Shown here piece after piece: positions 1-8,176 of a stretch of DNA of 64,000 nucleotides; the stretch's first letter is position 1, and each line of letters begins with the position of its first letter. Origin of the DNA: Leptospirales bacterium (GTDB taxonomy: Bacteria; Spirochaetota; Leptospiria; Leptospirales; Leptonemataceae). The stretch covers positions 62,001 through 126,000 of the forward strand of contig JAEUSB010000081.1 in assembly GCA_016788865.1 (NCBI GenBank), in the 5' to 3' direction. The translations under genes and the position numbers were made by a program. The notes under the pieces were generated by a model. The model made no database searches. It was not told the DNA's origin and saw only the letters and a list, made by a program, of their open reading frames with translations.

Positions 1-849
1 GGCCAGCATGTTGATCGAGCCTCGGGAACGCACGGAAACCTTTGTTTGCTGTGCTTCCCGTTCAGTGAAAAGGATGCCGGCCTGAATGTCATCGGATTCG
101 ATCAGCTCATTTACGACACCATCAAGGTCGTCCAGCGATAGCCCCAGCTCAATAATGTCGCTCTTGCGAATCTTGAAATACGCAAGACGCCCCTGTTCAA
201 TTACCATCCCGGCATAGAGTTTCTTCTTTAAGAGAAGTCGGGCCAGTGGAGAGTTCTCAAACAGTTTCTCTGCAACGTCGGCGGGGTTGATCCCGAATCG
301 CATCAGTTTTGCGGCAATCTCATGCGTGCGTGAATCCGTTTTTCTATACCTGAAATTGCCCGTGTCCGCCACGATCCCTGCATACAGGGAGCGAGCAACT
401 GACTCCGTGGGCTCAACGCCGGCTAACGACATGAGCTCAAAGACGACCTCACAGCTTGAACCAGTGGAAGGGAATGCGAACATTATTCTATTGTCTGCAA
501 GCATTCCATCATGGTGATCAATGATCACCAGATTCGATTTATCTTCGCGGACGTAGGCTTGTAGATCGTCGATTCGCTTCAAGTCCGAGTTATCGACAAC
601 GACAATCAGTCTGCCCTCTATGACTGATTTGTCTTTCAAGCTCTTCATGTCAGCGGCGAGATTTTCCGGATCAACAAATCTCATCTTGACCGGTACAGGC
701 TCTGAGTTCATGATTATCGCGTCTTTGCCCTTGCACTTGAGTAAATGCAAAAGGCCCAACTCGGCTCCCAACCCATCAGGGTCTGGTGTGCGGTGCGTGG
801 TAAGGAGAAACTTCTCCTCCTCCATTAGGCGCTGCAAGAGCAGCTCCAT
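1..849 (-). CDS. nrnA: DHH-family phosphoesterase NrnA (nanoRNase / pAp phosphatase), 3' end outside window
   Basis: This is the N-terminal 283 codons of a DHH/DHHA1 phosphoesterase. In the family these enzymes degrade 2-5 nt RNA fragments and often dephosphorylate pAp, using two metal ions in the cytoplasm. I read a metal-binding THRTPDPDGLGAE segment at residues 18-30, a VVDNSD motif at 84-89, the DHH triad at 111-113 after a run of hydrophobic residues, and ADTGNF at 161-166, all in the order expected. The ATG at 849 lies 8 bp after the TGA of the HD-domain gene upstream, so the two are probably co-transcribed. The frame is open to base 1, so the DHHA1 substrate-binding part is incomplete here. 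Function as nanoRNase rather than another DHH enzyme is inferred from overall pattern. Confidence 0.85.
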   Translation of the reverse strand, partial: MELLLQRLMEEEKFLLTTHRTPDPDGLGAELGLLHLLKCKGKDAIIMNSEPVPVKMRFVDPENLAADMKSLKDKSVIEGRLIVVVDNSDLKRIDDLQAYVREDKSNLVIIDHHDGMLADNRIMFAFPSTGSSCEVVFELMSLAGVEPTESVARSLYAGIVADTGNFRYRKTDSRTHEIAAKLMRFGINPADVAEKLFENSPLARLLLKKKLYAGMVIEQGRLAYFKIRKSDIIELGLSLDDLDGVVNELIESDDIQAGILFTEREAQQTKVSVRSRGSINMLA

Positions 850-857
850 GCTTCCGC

Positions 858-1829
858 TCACAGGCCGCGCACCCCGAGTTCAATCTTGACGGCTGCTTCC
901 AGCTCTGGCGCAGTATTGGCCAGCTCACCTGACTTAACGCGCAACAGTAGGCCTCGCAGGAGATCACCCATGATTGGCCCCGGTTCTACGCCGAGCCGAC
1001 TCAGGTCCAGGCCGTTGAGTGCAAGATGACGGACAGTGAGTTCGTTTTCCTGCTCACGGATGCGCTTGATATGTGCCAGGAAATCAAAGATTGGCCGTGG
1101 GATCGTAGCACGCTTGCCGCTTCCCTTTCGATCCGCCATCCGCAGCGCGATCAGGTCGTCCATTTGCTCCGGTGACACTCGTTTTGCGAAACGCCGAACC
1201 GCCTGGTCCGTCCATTCCGGAGTGTAGTGAAACATATGATTGCGAACCAGGAAAGTAACGCGGCGAATGATATCCTCTTCGAAACCAAACCTTCGCAATA
1301 TTCTGGCTGTCTGACGGGCTCCTACCACTTCATGATTATGAAAACTGGCTTCCCCGTTTGCCTTAACGCGACGAGTAGTTGATTTTCCAATGTCATGCAA
1401 TAGCGCCGCGAGACGGAGTGGAAGGTTAGGTTCTTCCACAGCATCACATGCGTAGACACTATGAAAAAAGATGTCGTGTTTGTGAAAACGATTCTGGGTC
1501 AGATTCTCCCCTTGCGCCAGCTCAGGCAGGATCCAGGTCAGCGCTCCCAATTCCGAAAGCGCAACAAATCCGCGGCTGGGCTTCTGACCAGTGACAATTC
1601 CTTCGAACACTTCGCGCACCAGGCCAGGCGAGAGCCTGCTTGCCTGTTCTATTGAGAAGGCAGCCCGCGCCTGGGCCATGACCGCATCATCGATCTGAAA
1701 GTCGCTCCGGGCACTTTCCACGCACAGACGGAGCGCATCTTCGGTATCCTTGATGCTTGTAGAATTGATTTCCAGGGATGAAACGGGCATAGAAACTAGT
1801 ACTTCCGGGTTACGAGAAGACACTGTCAT
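858..1829 (-). CDS. HD-domain protein resembling the C-terminal half of tRNA CCA-adding enzyme, without the nucleotidyltransferase domain
   Basis: The 323-residue product matches the neck, body and HD part of CCA-adding enzyme / poly(A) polymerase-type proteins. A helical segment with EDALRL near residues 30-35 is followed by a neck ending in ILPEL (100-104), as in those enzymes. The HD phosphohydrolase site then follows: H118, H123, HDIGKS at 145-150 and HNHE at 164-167. The catalytic head (GGxVRD plus DxD) is absent. It cannot lie upstream in frame, because the panC stop codon at 1863-1865 closes this frame 11 codons before the ATG. The HD site looks intact, so a phosphohydrolase or phosphodiesterase role on RNA ends or nucleotides is plausible but unproven. 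A start at the internal ATG of residue 14 is also possible. It sits between panC and nrnA in one operon. Confidence 0.78.
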   Translation of the reverse strand: MTVSSRNPEVLVSMPVSSLEINSTSIKDTEDALRLCVESARSDFQIDDAVMAQARAAFSIEQASRLSPGLVREVFEGIVTGQKPSRGFVALSELGALTWILPELAQGENLTQNRFHKHDIFFHSVYACDAVEEPNLPLRLAALLHDIGKSTTRRVKANGEASFHNHEVVGARQTARILRRFGFEEDIIRRVTFLVRNHMFHYTPEWTDQAVRRFAKRVSPEQMDDLIALRMADRKGSGKRATIPRPIFDFLAHIKRIREQENELTVRHLALNGLDLSRLGVEPGPIMGDLLRGLLLRVKSGELANTAPELEAAVKIELGVRGL

Positions 1830-1862
1830 TCCAGTTTTCTGTGTAAAGCAGAAATGATCGCC

Positions 1863-2726
1863 TCAGAAACTATCGTGAACGACAGGCGAAATCGTCATAT
1901 TGTCAATGAGCCTGACCTCACCACAGAAAACCGCCGCAGCCACGACAAAAGGCCCATCAATTGCCTGCAGCAGTTCCAGTGTTTCCGGATGAACGATCTG
2001 CACATAGTCGATTCGATTGTCCGGTCCCGAGACAATGACGTCTTGTGCGATCTCGGTGAGTTCAATAGGATCCGCCATTCCATTGTTTACGGCCTTTTCC
2101 AGAATCTTGAACGAACGATAAATGAGGGCTGCTTGTTCCCGGTGTTCTGGCCTGAGATTCGCGTTTCTCGAGCTCATGGCAAGCCCGTCGGGCTCCCTGA
2201 CAGTCTCACAACCAACGATGCGCACGGGGAAATTCAGATCTCTCACCAAACGTTCGATTATGCGATATTGCTGATAATCCTTTTTTCCAAAGAAAGCCAC
2301 GTCCGGTTGAAACAGGTTGAACAGTCGGGCCACGATCAGCAGCACTCCTTCAAAATGATTTGGACGGACCGGCCCGCACAGGTTTGCGCTTAACGACGGC
2401 ATGGAGAGCTGCAAGGCTGGTGCAAGCGAATACATCTCGTCATGTGAAGGCATGAAGACAAGCGATGCGCCAGCCTTCTTGCAAACCTCAATGTCTTCGG
2501 ATTCACTCACAGGATAGGTTTCGAAATCCTTGGCGCTATTGAATTGTAGACGATTCACAAAGATGCTCACGCAAACGAAATCGGTCTCAGAAGCAGCCGC
2601 GGTTATGAGTGCAGCATGTCCCGCGTGCAAGTAGCCCATTGTGGGCACGAGTGAAACATTCTTTCCGGCTCCCTTTGCCGCCAGGATTTCCGTTCGCAAT
2701 GCTTCTATGGTTCGAATGATTTTCAC
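1863..2726 (-). CDS. panC: pantothenate synthetase PanC
   Basis: PanC joins pantoate and beta-alanine using ATP, the last step of vitamin B5 synthesis in the cytoplasm. The 287-residue length is normal for the family. Visible signatures are VPTMGYLHAGH at 27-37 (HxGH nucleotidyl-transfer motif), CGPVRPNHFEGV at about 117-128, FFGKKDYQQY near 145-154 and SSRNANL in the C-terminal part. One usually invariant position differs: the VNPxQF motif reads VNRLQF at 57-62, a change that one base (CCT to CGT) would explain. It starts 2 bp after the stop of the large translocase-like gene and is followed by the HD gene, so it sits inside an operon not obviously devoted to pantothenate. Confidence 0.95.
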   Translation of the reverse strand: MKIIRTIEALRTEILAAKGAGKNVSLVPTMGYLHAGHAALITAAASETDFVCVSIFVNRLQFNSAKDFETYPVSESEDIEVCKKAGASLVFMPSHDEMYSLAPALQLSMPSLSANLCGPVRPNHFEGVLLIVARLFNLFQPDVAFFGKKDYQQYRIIERLVRDLNFPVRIVGCETVREPDGLAMSSRNANLRPEHREQAALIYRSFKILEKAVNNGMADPIELTEIAQDVIVSGPDNRIDYVQIVHPETLELLQAIDGPFVVAAAVFCGEVRLIDNMTISPVVHDSF

Positions 2727-2728
2727 GA

Positions 2729-5700
2729 TCAGCCCGTCTTCTGCAAAGCAAGCAATCTCGTATTTGCTTCACGCACCCTTTTGGACATTGTTTTGAACAA
2801 CGCGAAGGAGATCCTGGGTCGAGCAATCAGCAATCTCTGAAAGTCACCGCGATGGATGACAAGCAACCGCGTATTCTTCAAAGCAATTACCGACGCTGAT
2901 CGTGGTTCCTGATCGAGAATCGCCATTTCTCCAAAACAAGAGCGATCCTCTAGAATATCAATATTGATTTCTTTTCCCTTCTGCCCCTTGAAAACGCGAA
3001 CGCTGCCGTTAATGATGATGTAGAGAGATTCCCCGGGATCGCCTTCGCGAAAGATCATCTGGCGCGCCCTAATGGTTTGCTCATGCGTGATCTCGTTGAT
3101 CCAGTGCAGGTCCGTACCGTCCACATCAGAGAATAGGGGGACGCTTCGCAAAAATAGAAATCGCTCCATTCTAGTATCCATTTTCTTTGTCTCCTTTTCC
3201 AGTTCCCTGCGGTGCGAGTTACCGGCAAGGATTGATCGATATGCTCTGGATTTGAATTTTGTTAATGCTACCCTGGCGTTTAGCGATATGAGTTCGTCGT
3301 CATGATCCATGAAGGCAAAGAGCTCGGGCTCCAGGACCTGCAGGTGCAACTCACCCACCGCATGCAGTGCGCAGGCGGTAATCCATGCTGGATGATTCTT
3401 CCAAAAAATATTCCTTAGTATCTGGTCGAGCGGCGCGGGCTCTCGGGGACTGCTCTCGCTTGATTCGAGCGCTGCCACCAGGGTCTCTGCCTCCTGACAA
3501 CTACCTTCGAGGGCCTCAATCGCTTCCGCCCGATGTCGCGCGTCACCAAACTGAAGATCGGAAGCAAGAGCTCGAATCGTCCTTGGATCCGCGATGAGTT
3601 CCAAAAACTTCAACGCAATTTCCAGACGTTGGCCTGTGAATCGCCGCAATGCGTCAAGCACCATGCCGATTTCCAGGACAGCATAATCTTCGAGCGATCG
3701 TATTGCATGCTGGTCCCTGGCAAAGTTTTCAACAACCGAGAAATAACTGTGACGGATTCTTTGCGATACTTCGGGTGAAAAATGTGCGTCGGCCTGCTCC
3801 ACATCAGTCTCAGGGTGGCTCAGCAACTTCATGCGAATATTAGTCAAAGCCTCTGCAGCCGCATTCTCCACAAGGATCGGTTGCCGAACGATGAATTTTG
3901 AAAGTATGGGAATACTTTTAAGTGAAGCGATCTCGCCAACACAATGGATGATCTTCAGCTTTGAGTCCGCATCACTTTGTTTTTGCAGTTCGGCATGCAG
4001 TGCCGGGAGCGCGAGATCACCGTGGGCCAACAGACACTCTTTTACCGTCAGATAAATATCATCTCGACCAAGGCACGCAGCAAGTCGCATGATCGCTTTG
4101 GGGGACTGAATCTTACCGAGCGCACGTACAGCCTCGGCTCGTGATTGCTCTCCCCCCTTCTCGATGAGTCCGACAATTGAGTTCAACCGTCCCGGTTGTG
4201 GGTTGTCCTGCAAGATTTTGGCGGCGTGAAACAACAGCTGCTCGTCGCTTGAGGCCAGCATTTTGTCCAATTTCGCCAAAGCCTGCGTTCGAAAGCGACC
4301 CGATGTCCTGAGATACAGTCCGATGGCTTCTGAAACAACCTGCGGGTCCTTGTCCCCGAGGAAGCGAGCGAGATCTTTCAAATCCGTTTGAGCCTGAAAA
4401 CGTCCCAGGGTTTGAATCGCCATAGCTCGGACCGGACCATCCGGCGATTGTAATTCGGCGTGCACCGGCCCACGAGCCTCGGCCAGGCCGCATTTTCCGA
4501 GGTATCGCATGATACTGACTTTCAAGCGATCGGTAGCATGAGGAAGAATCGCACACAATCGCAGGACTGTGTCCAGATCCCTGCTATCAAGCAGCTCAAG
4601 GGCGAATAACGCCATATCCTCGTCCGGCGACATGACGGAAGCAAGCAAGACTTCGCTGGTTTCAACATCCTGCCTCTCACTTAACAGGGAGTATGCGGCA
4701 CGTTGCAGATCAATATTTCGAGAGTTAAGATTCGATACAAGAGCGCGTAAATAGTCAGGCTTGATCCTGAGAGCAAGCACCATCCAGATCCCGCAAATAG
4801 CGAGCGTCAGGAAGGCAAATCCCGTTTGCGGGAAATCCGCTCGGGTTAGCACGAGGAGCAGAATCCCGGCGCATGCTGTTGCGATTGGCTCCATGGCACC
4901 GGTGAGAAATGCGCGCGCACCTGCGCGAATGTCGTCAGGGAGTGCGTTGAATAGAAGCGCGTTCACGGAATCGTGCATCGATCCAAAAAAAGTTTCATCA
5001 GCAAACTTGGCTCCAACACCTGCAATGCTACGCATGTCCGATGATTGATGATTGCCTGCGGGTGCAAGTTCGCGCGCGCACAAGCCCACCGCGCCCACCG
5101 AAACCACCGCCGGATAAAGAACGGCGACTCCTCCAACACCAAACGCCTGAAGCATCCGTCCGGTGAGAAAAAACTGAACAATCAGACCAACCAGGGATGT
5201 TAGTCCGCCAAACAACCCCAGGAACGCAGCGAGACTGTCCTGGTTCTTGTAGACCCGATCCAACGTATGAAAAAACTGAAAGTCAATTAGCCAGGCAGCA
5301 ATCCACATCGCAAATGCAACATAGGTTAGAGTCCGCATGAGTGGAATCTTCCAGAGATCGCGCCAGCCTTCCACAACACTCTGCCGCGGCTCAGAGCCCT
5401 GCTTCTGCAGCACGATTCCGCTTGCCCGCGTAGTGCGCGCAACCAGGTGCACAAATGGCAATGCCAACAATATCACCGCGGCCCAGAACAAAAGCAAATT
5501 GTTGCTACCGGCAAAATGGATCCAAACTGGCGTGAGCACCCCGCCCAGAATCATTCCGGTGAGTCCAACGCCACCTATCAAAGGGAAAAGACGTTTGGCT
5601 TCCCTTGGATCAAAAACCGTATTCGCGAGCGTCCAGAAATGCATGAGCGCAAGAATATGATAGAGTTCAGCGAGTGACCAGATCGCGTAAGGAATAGATA

Positions 5701-6022
5701 CAGAACTAAACCCGAGCGCAATCACGCCGCGAAATATCAAGATAGATAAGACAAACAGGATACACAGGACACCCAGAAAGCGCGTCAATGATAGGCGATG
5801 CACAACGCGTGTGTAGATCGCCGCAATGGTCGCAACGAGCAAACCGTTAATTACGTACACAAAGGGAAGACTTTCAACTCCCGCGTTCTTGATAAAGAAC
5901 GCATCCCGCGCGGAACGTCCAATAGCCAGCGCGGCCATGAGCATAAAGCAGAGCCATGCCATGCTCCTCACCCGCGGCCATTCTTTCTCAGCTATTCCGA
6001 ATAGCCGGGTAATGCCAGTCAT
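2729..6022 (-). CDS. Fused membrane translocase (NTT/MFS-like), HEAT-repeat and cyclic-nucleotide-binding protein
   Basis: This very long protein (1097 residues from the ATG at 6022; a TTG at 6073 would give 1114) has three parts. The first ~430 residues hold about 12 hydrophobic helices. They begin with IAEKEWPRVRSM and an ARDAFFIKN segment, and resemble ATP/ADP translocase-like (TLC/NTT) and related major facilitator proteins. The middle ~500 residues are helical HEAT-type repeats with many conserved AxxALG-like positions. The last ~120 residues form a CRP-type cyclic-nucleotide-binding fold, with the phosphate-binding signature FGEMAILDQEPRSAS including the expected Glu and Arg. The likely role is membrane transport or sensing gated by cAMP or cGMP; the substrate is unknown. 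It lies 2 bp before panC. Such three-part fusions occur in Leptospira relatives as far as I recall, but I could not check this. Confidence 0.8.
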   Translation of the reverse strand: MTGITRLFGIAEKEWPRVRSMAWLCFMLMAALAIGRSARDAFFIKNAGVESLPFVYVINGLLVATIAAIYTRVVHRLSLTRFLGVLCILFVLSILIFRGVIALGFSSVSIPYAIWSLAELYHILALMHFWTLANTVFDPREAKRLFPLIGGVGLTGMILGGVLTPVWIHFAGSNNLLLFWAAVILLALPFVHLVARTTRASGIVLQKQGSEPRQSVVEGWRDLWKIPLMRTLTYVAFAMWIAAWLIDFQFFHTLDRVYKNQDSLAAFLGLFGGLTSLVGLIVQFFLTGRMLQAFGVGGVAVLYPAVVSVGAVGLCARELAPAGNHQSSDMRSIAGVGAKFADETFFGSMHDSVNALLFNALPDDIRAGARAFLTGAMEPIATACAGILLLVLTRADFPQTGFAFLTLAICGIWMVLALRIKPDYLRALVSNLNSRNIDLQRAAYSLLSERQDVETSEVLLASVMSPDEDMALFALELLDSRDLDTVLRLCAILPHATDRLKVSIMRYLGKCGLAEARGPVHAELQSPDGPVRAMAIQTLGRFQAQTDLKDLARFLGDKDPQVVSEAIGLYLRTSGRFRTQALAKLDKMLASSDEQLLFHAAKILQDNPQPGRLNSIVGLIEKGGEQSRAEAVRALGKIQSPKAIMRLAACLGRDDIYLTVKECLLAHGDLALPALHAELQKQSDADSKLKIIHCVGEIASLKSIPILSKFIVRQPILVENAAAEALTNIRMKLLSHPETDVEQADAHFSPEVSQRIRHSYFSVVENFARDQHAIRSLEDYAVLEIGMVLDALRRFTGQRLEIALKFLELIADPRTIRALASDLQFGDARHRAEAIEALEGSCQEAETLVAALESSESSPREPAPLDQILRNIFWKNHPAWITACALHAVGELHLQVLEPELFAFMDHDDELISLNARVALTKFKSRAYRSILAGNSHRRELEKETKKMDTRMERFLFLRSVPLFSDVDGTDLHWINEITHEQTIRARQMIFREGDPGESLYIIINGSVRVFKGQKGKEINIDILEDRSCFGEMAILDQEPRSASVIALKNTRLLVIHRGDFQRLLIARPRISFALFKTMSKRVREANTRLLALQKTG

Positions 6023-6085
6023 GAAAGTGGAACTCGCATGTGTTTGATTTCTATGCCCCTGGGCCGAAAACAAGCAGCCCGAACG

Positions 6086-6934
6086 CTAGGGGCAGGAATG
6101 ACTGATCGAAACCCCATACCTCGCCTGCGCGTAACACTCCAGACTCATTCTTTCGCTGCTGCTGATGACCCTCGAGTACATTATGATTTCGGCAATATCC
6201 CCTGCAAAGTTGCTTGTTCCGGTATTGCAACCCGTGCCTACAAATATTGTTGGCGTCAGTGTAAATGGCGCAGCTTGCGCCGTGGTCCCGTCCTGCGTCC
6301 CGCTCAAAGACCAATCAGCCGTACCACCACCAGAATTTGAAATGATAATTGCAGACGTTATGACGTTAGTCGGAATCTGTGCATTCCCAACGAAGATATT
6401 TCCGTCACTCATCTTATCCACGACCAGCTTCCGGGCCGCATCAACATAGATCGTCAGGTTTCCTGGAACGCTGAAGCAACCCGTACCGGCACTCAGCAGT
6501 GAACGCGATTGGGAACTCGAACCAATTCGGAACACGCTGAAGAATGAAAATGTATTCCCAAACGGTGAGCCTGATGACCTGCGCAGGCCAACGACTGCTG
6601 GATCGTCTGGAAAGCGGATAACGGGAAGCCCATTGAGCTGACCCGCAACCCGAGTTGGGGCTCCCGTGTCCATGGGCATATGAAGAGCATTGGGCCCGGA
6701 ATCGTTCCAGGCGATAACGGAATTGCCACTCGTACTCGCATTGCTGGCGTCAAGCCAGAAGGTGAGTCCTGAGCTTACGGGCAGAGTGGGCGGGTACCAG
6801 GTTGCGGCGATTGCCGCTATTGCAATTTCCGGAATACTATTGGTCGAAGGACCAAAACAGCCGCATAGCAGGACCAGGAGGCCGAGCGAAAATGTCCAGA
6901 CCAGTCTTGAAAATGCTGTGGCCGCGTGATTCAT
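6086..6934 (-). CDS. Lipoprotein with LamG/concanavalin-like fold
   Basis: The product of 282 residues starts with a hydrophobic signal segment ending in the lipobox LLCGC (Cys near residue 26), so it is expected to be lipidated and exported. The mature part begins with GLTFWLDASN and contains WNDSGPNALHM, then ends with GDIAEIIMYSRVISSSER. These are the hallmarks of LamG/jelly-roll proteins found in secreted and surface proteins, where the domain usually binds carbohydrate or matrix ligands. The gene ends 63 bp before the ATG of the translocase-like gene and may share its transcript. No ligand can be inferred. The family call is from the SGLxxWLDA and NDxSGNxxh patterns. Confidence 0.75.
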   Translation of the reverse strand: MNHAATAFSRLVWTFSLGLLVLLCGCFGPSTNSIPEIAIAAIAATWYPPTLPVSSGLTFWLDASNASTSGNSVIAWNDSGPNALHMPMDTGAPTRVAGQLNGLPVIRFPDDPAVVGLRRSSGSPFGNTFSFFSVFRIGSSSQSRSLLSAGTGCFSVPGNLTIYVDAARKLVVDKMSDGNIFVGNAQIPTNVITSAIIISNSGGGTADWSLSGTQDGTTAQAAPFTLTPTIFVGTGCNTGTSNFAGDIAEIIMYSRVISSSERMSLECYAQARYGVSISHSCP

Positions 6935-7050
6935 AAACTGCCAGCCATGCGATACATGTTACAGGGTTGTAGACCTGGTCAACGAAAGATTCACTCCATT
7001 TGGAGGGCGTTCGATCTGCGACGCATGGGCCTCGGGACCCCGGCTGTAGA

Positions 7051-7075
7051 AATAAAAAAGGCCCTTGCGGGCCTT
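7051..7075 (-). terminator. Rho-independent terminator of the 5S rRNA gene
   Basis: On the minus strand a 7-bp stem (AAGGCCC/GGGCCTT, loop of four) at 7058-7075 is followed by TTTTTTATT. It lies about 27 bp past the 3' end of the 5S rRNA. The plus strand is also T-rich after the stem, so it may weakly act in both directions. Confidence 0.85.
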
Positions 7076-7101
7076 CTTGTTTTTATTTGAATGATTGCAA
7101 C

Positions 7102-7216
7102 GTCGGCGCTGTCCTACTCTCCCATAAGGCGAACCTTAAAGTACCATTGGCGATGAAGGGCTTAACTTCTGTGTTCGAGATGGGAACAGGTGTACCACCT
7201 TCTCTATAAGCACCAG
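7102..7216 (-). rRNA. rrf: 5S ribosomal RNA, isolated copy
   Basis: The minus strand carries the universally conserved 5S core, including CCCATCTCGAACACAGAAGTT and, near the 3' end, GGGAGAGTAGGACAGCGCCG. The terminal stem pairs UGGUGCU (7215-7209) with AGCGCCG (7110-7104), giving a molecule of about 115 nt. No 16S, 23S or tRNA gene lies beside it. It has its own consensus promoter and terminator, so it is a self-standing transcription unit. Scattered rRNA genes are known in Leptospira. Ends are good to a few bases. Confidence 0.95.
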
Positions 7217-7224
7217 ACAGAACC

Positions 7225-7253
7225 AGTATATTTAATGCGGGGCGCAGTGTCAA
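7225..7253 (-). promoter_or_regulatory. Sigma-70 promoter of the 5S rRNA gene
   Basis: On the minus strand a perfect TTGACA (7253-7248) is separated by exactly 17 bp from TATACT (7230-7225). The mature 5S end lies about 9 bp downstream of the -10 box. No other site in the window matches consensus as well. Confidence 0.88.
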
Positions 7254-7423
7254 CGAAGTACAGAAAAAAATGTTTCGTTGTTCAAAAAAGCTCCCGGCCA
7301 GCCAGAGCCTCGACGGAGCATTCTGCGGGCGCAATAAGGCCGACCTGGAAGCCTTGTTGGACTCAACCACGAGGATACAAGAAAACTTATGGATCGTTTC
7401 AATTGCTGAATCCAAACCTGGCC

Positions 7424-8107
7424 ATGGCCGCAGCAAAGAAATCAACAACCTCCCTGCTTAAACCGCGCACAACGAGCACAAGAGTCGGAGAGAATAAGAT
7501 CAGCCTCGCTCTTTATGAACCCTCGTCTTATAAGAAAGCATTGATCCTGGCAAATGGCGCGGGCGCCGACATGAAAAATACATTCACTCGCACTTTTGCG
7601 AGCGGTCTTGCGAAGCGTGGTATCTGCGTCGTAACTTTCAACTTTGTGTATCAGGAAATGAAACGCAAGGCGCCGGACAAGAAGCCGCTACTCGAGGACA
7701 CCTACAAAGCAGTTCTGGAAAAGGTAGCGCTGGAAACAGAACTCAAGGAGCCTCAAATAGCCCTTGGAGGCAAATCAATGGGCGGTCGGATTGCCACGCA
7801 GATCGTCTCTCAGACCAAATGCAAGAAAGTAGTCTTGCTCGGTTACCCGCTTCATCCACCTGGCGCACCTGAGAAACTTCGCGATGCGCATTTGTATGAG
7901 ATTGGAGCTGAGTTGCTCTTCATTTCGGGTGACCGAGATCCATTCATGACGATGAAACTCTTCCAGCCCATTCTGAAGAAACTGAAGAGAGCAACTCTTC
8001 TTACAGTTGAAGGCGGCGGCCATTCCCTGGATGTTCCCAAATCCTCTGCCACGCCACAGGCCACCGTTTATGAAAATGCTATGGATGCGATTGCAAGGTT
8101 CTTGTGA
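7424..8107 (+). CDS. Alpha/beta-hydrolase of the KANL3/TEX30 type
   Basis: The product (227 residues from the ATG at 7424) is a small cytoplasmic alpha/beta hydrolase. It has the strand-turn LILANGAGADM near residues 39-49, the nucleophile elbow GGKSMGGR, a GDRDPF acid-region segment, and GGGHSLD carrying the likely catalytic His. These match the dienelactone-hydrolase-like KANL3/TEX30 family, whose bacterial members have no firmly known substrate. The open frame extends upstream to 7190, but that part overlaps the 5S promoter and has no family features, so I take the later start. The gene is followed by a convergent adenylate cyclase; no operon partner is visible. Confidence 0.8.
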   Translation: MAAAKKSTTSLLKPRTTSTRVGENKISLALYEPSSYKKALILANGAGADMKNTFTRTFASGLAKRGICVVTFNFVYQEMKRKAPDKKPLLEDTYKAVLEKVALETELKEPQIALGGKSMGGRIATQIVSQTKCKKVVLLGYPLHPPGAPEKLRDAHLYEIGAELLFISGDRDPFMTMKLFQPILKKLKRATLLTVEGGGHSLDVPKSSATPQATVYENAMDAIARFL

Positions 8108-8176
8108 AAACTACTCGAAGTATGGGCGTATATCGTTTTGTAATGACTCAGGTTTGAACCAAAGACTTTCGTTGAT

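Noticed and set aside
1854..2393. Open frame opposite panC
   Set aside because: Antisense to panC and without protein-like composition.
7190..7423. N-terminal extension of the alpha/beta hydrolase
   Set aside because: It overlaps the 5S gene 5' end and its promoter and has no family similarity; the ATG at 7424 gives the normal domain start.
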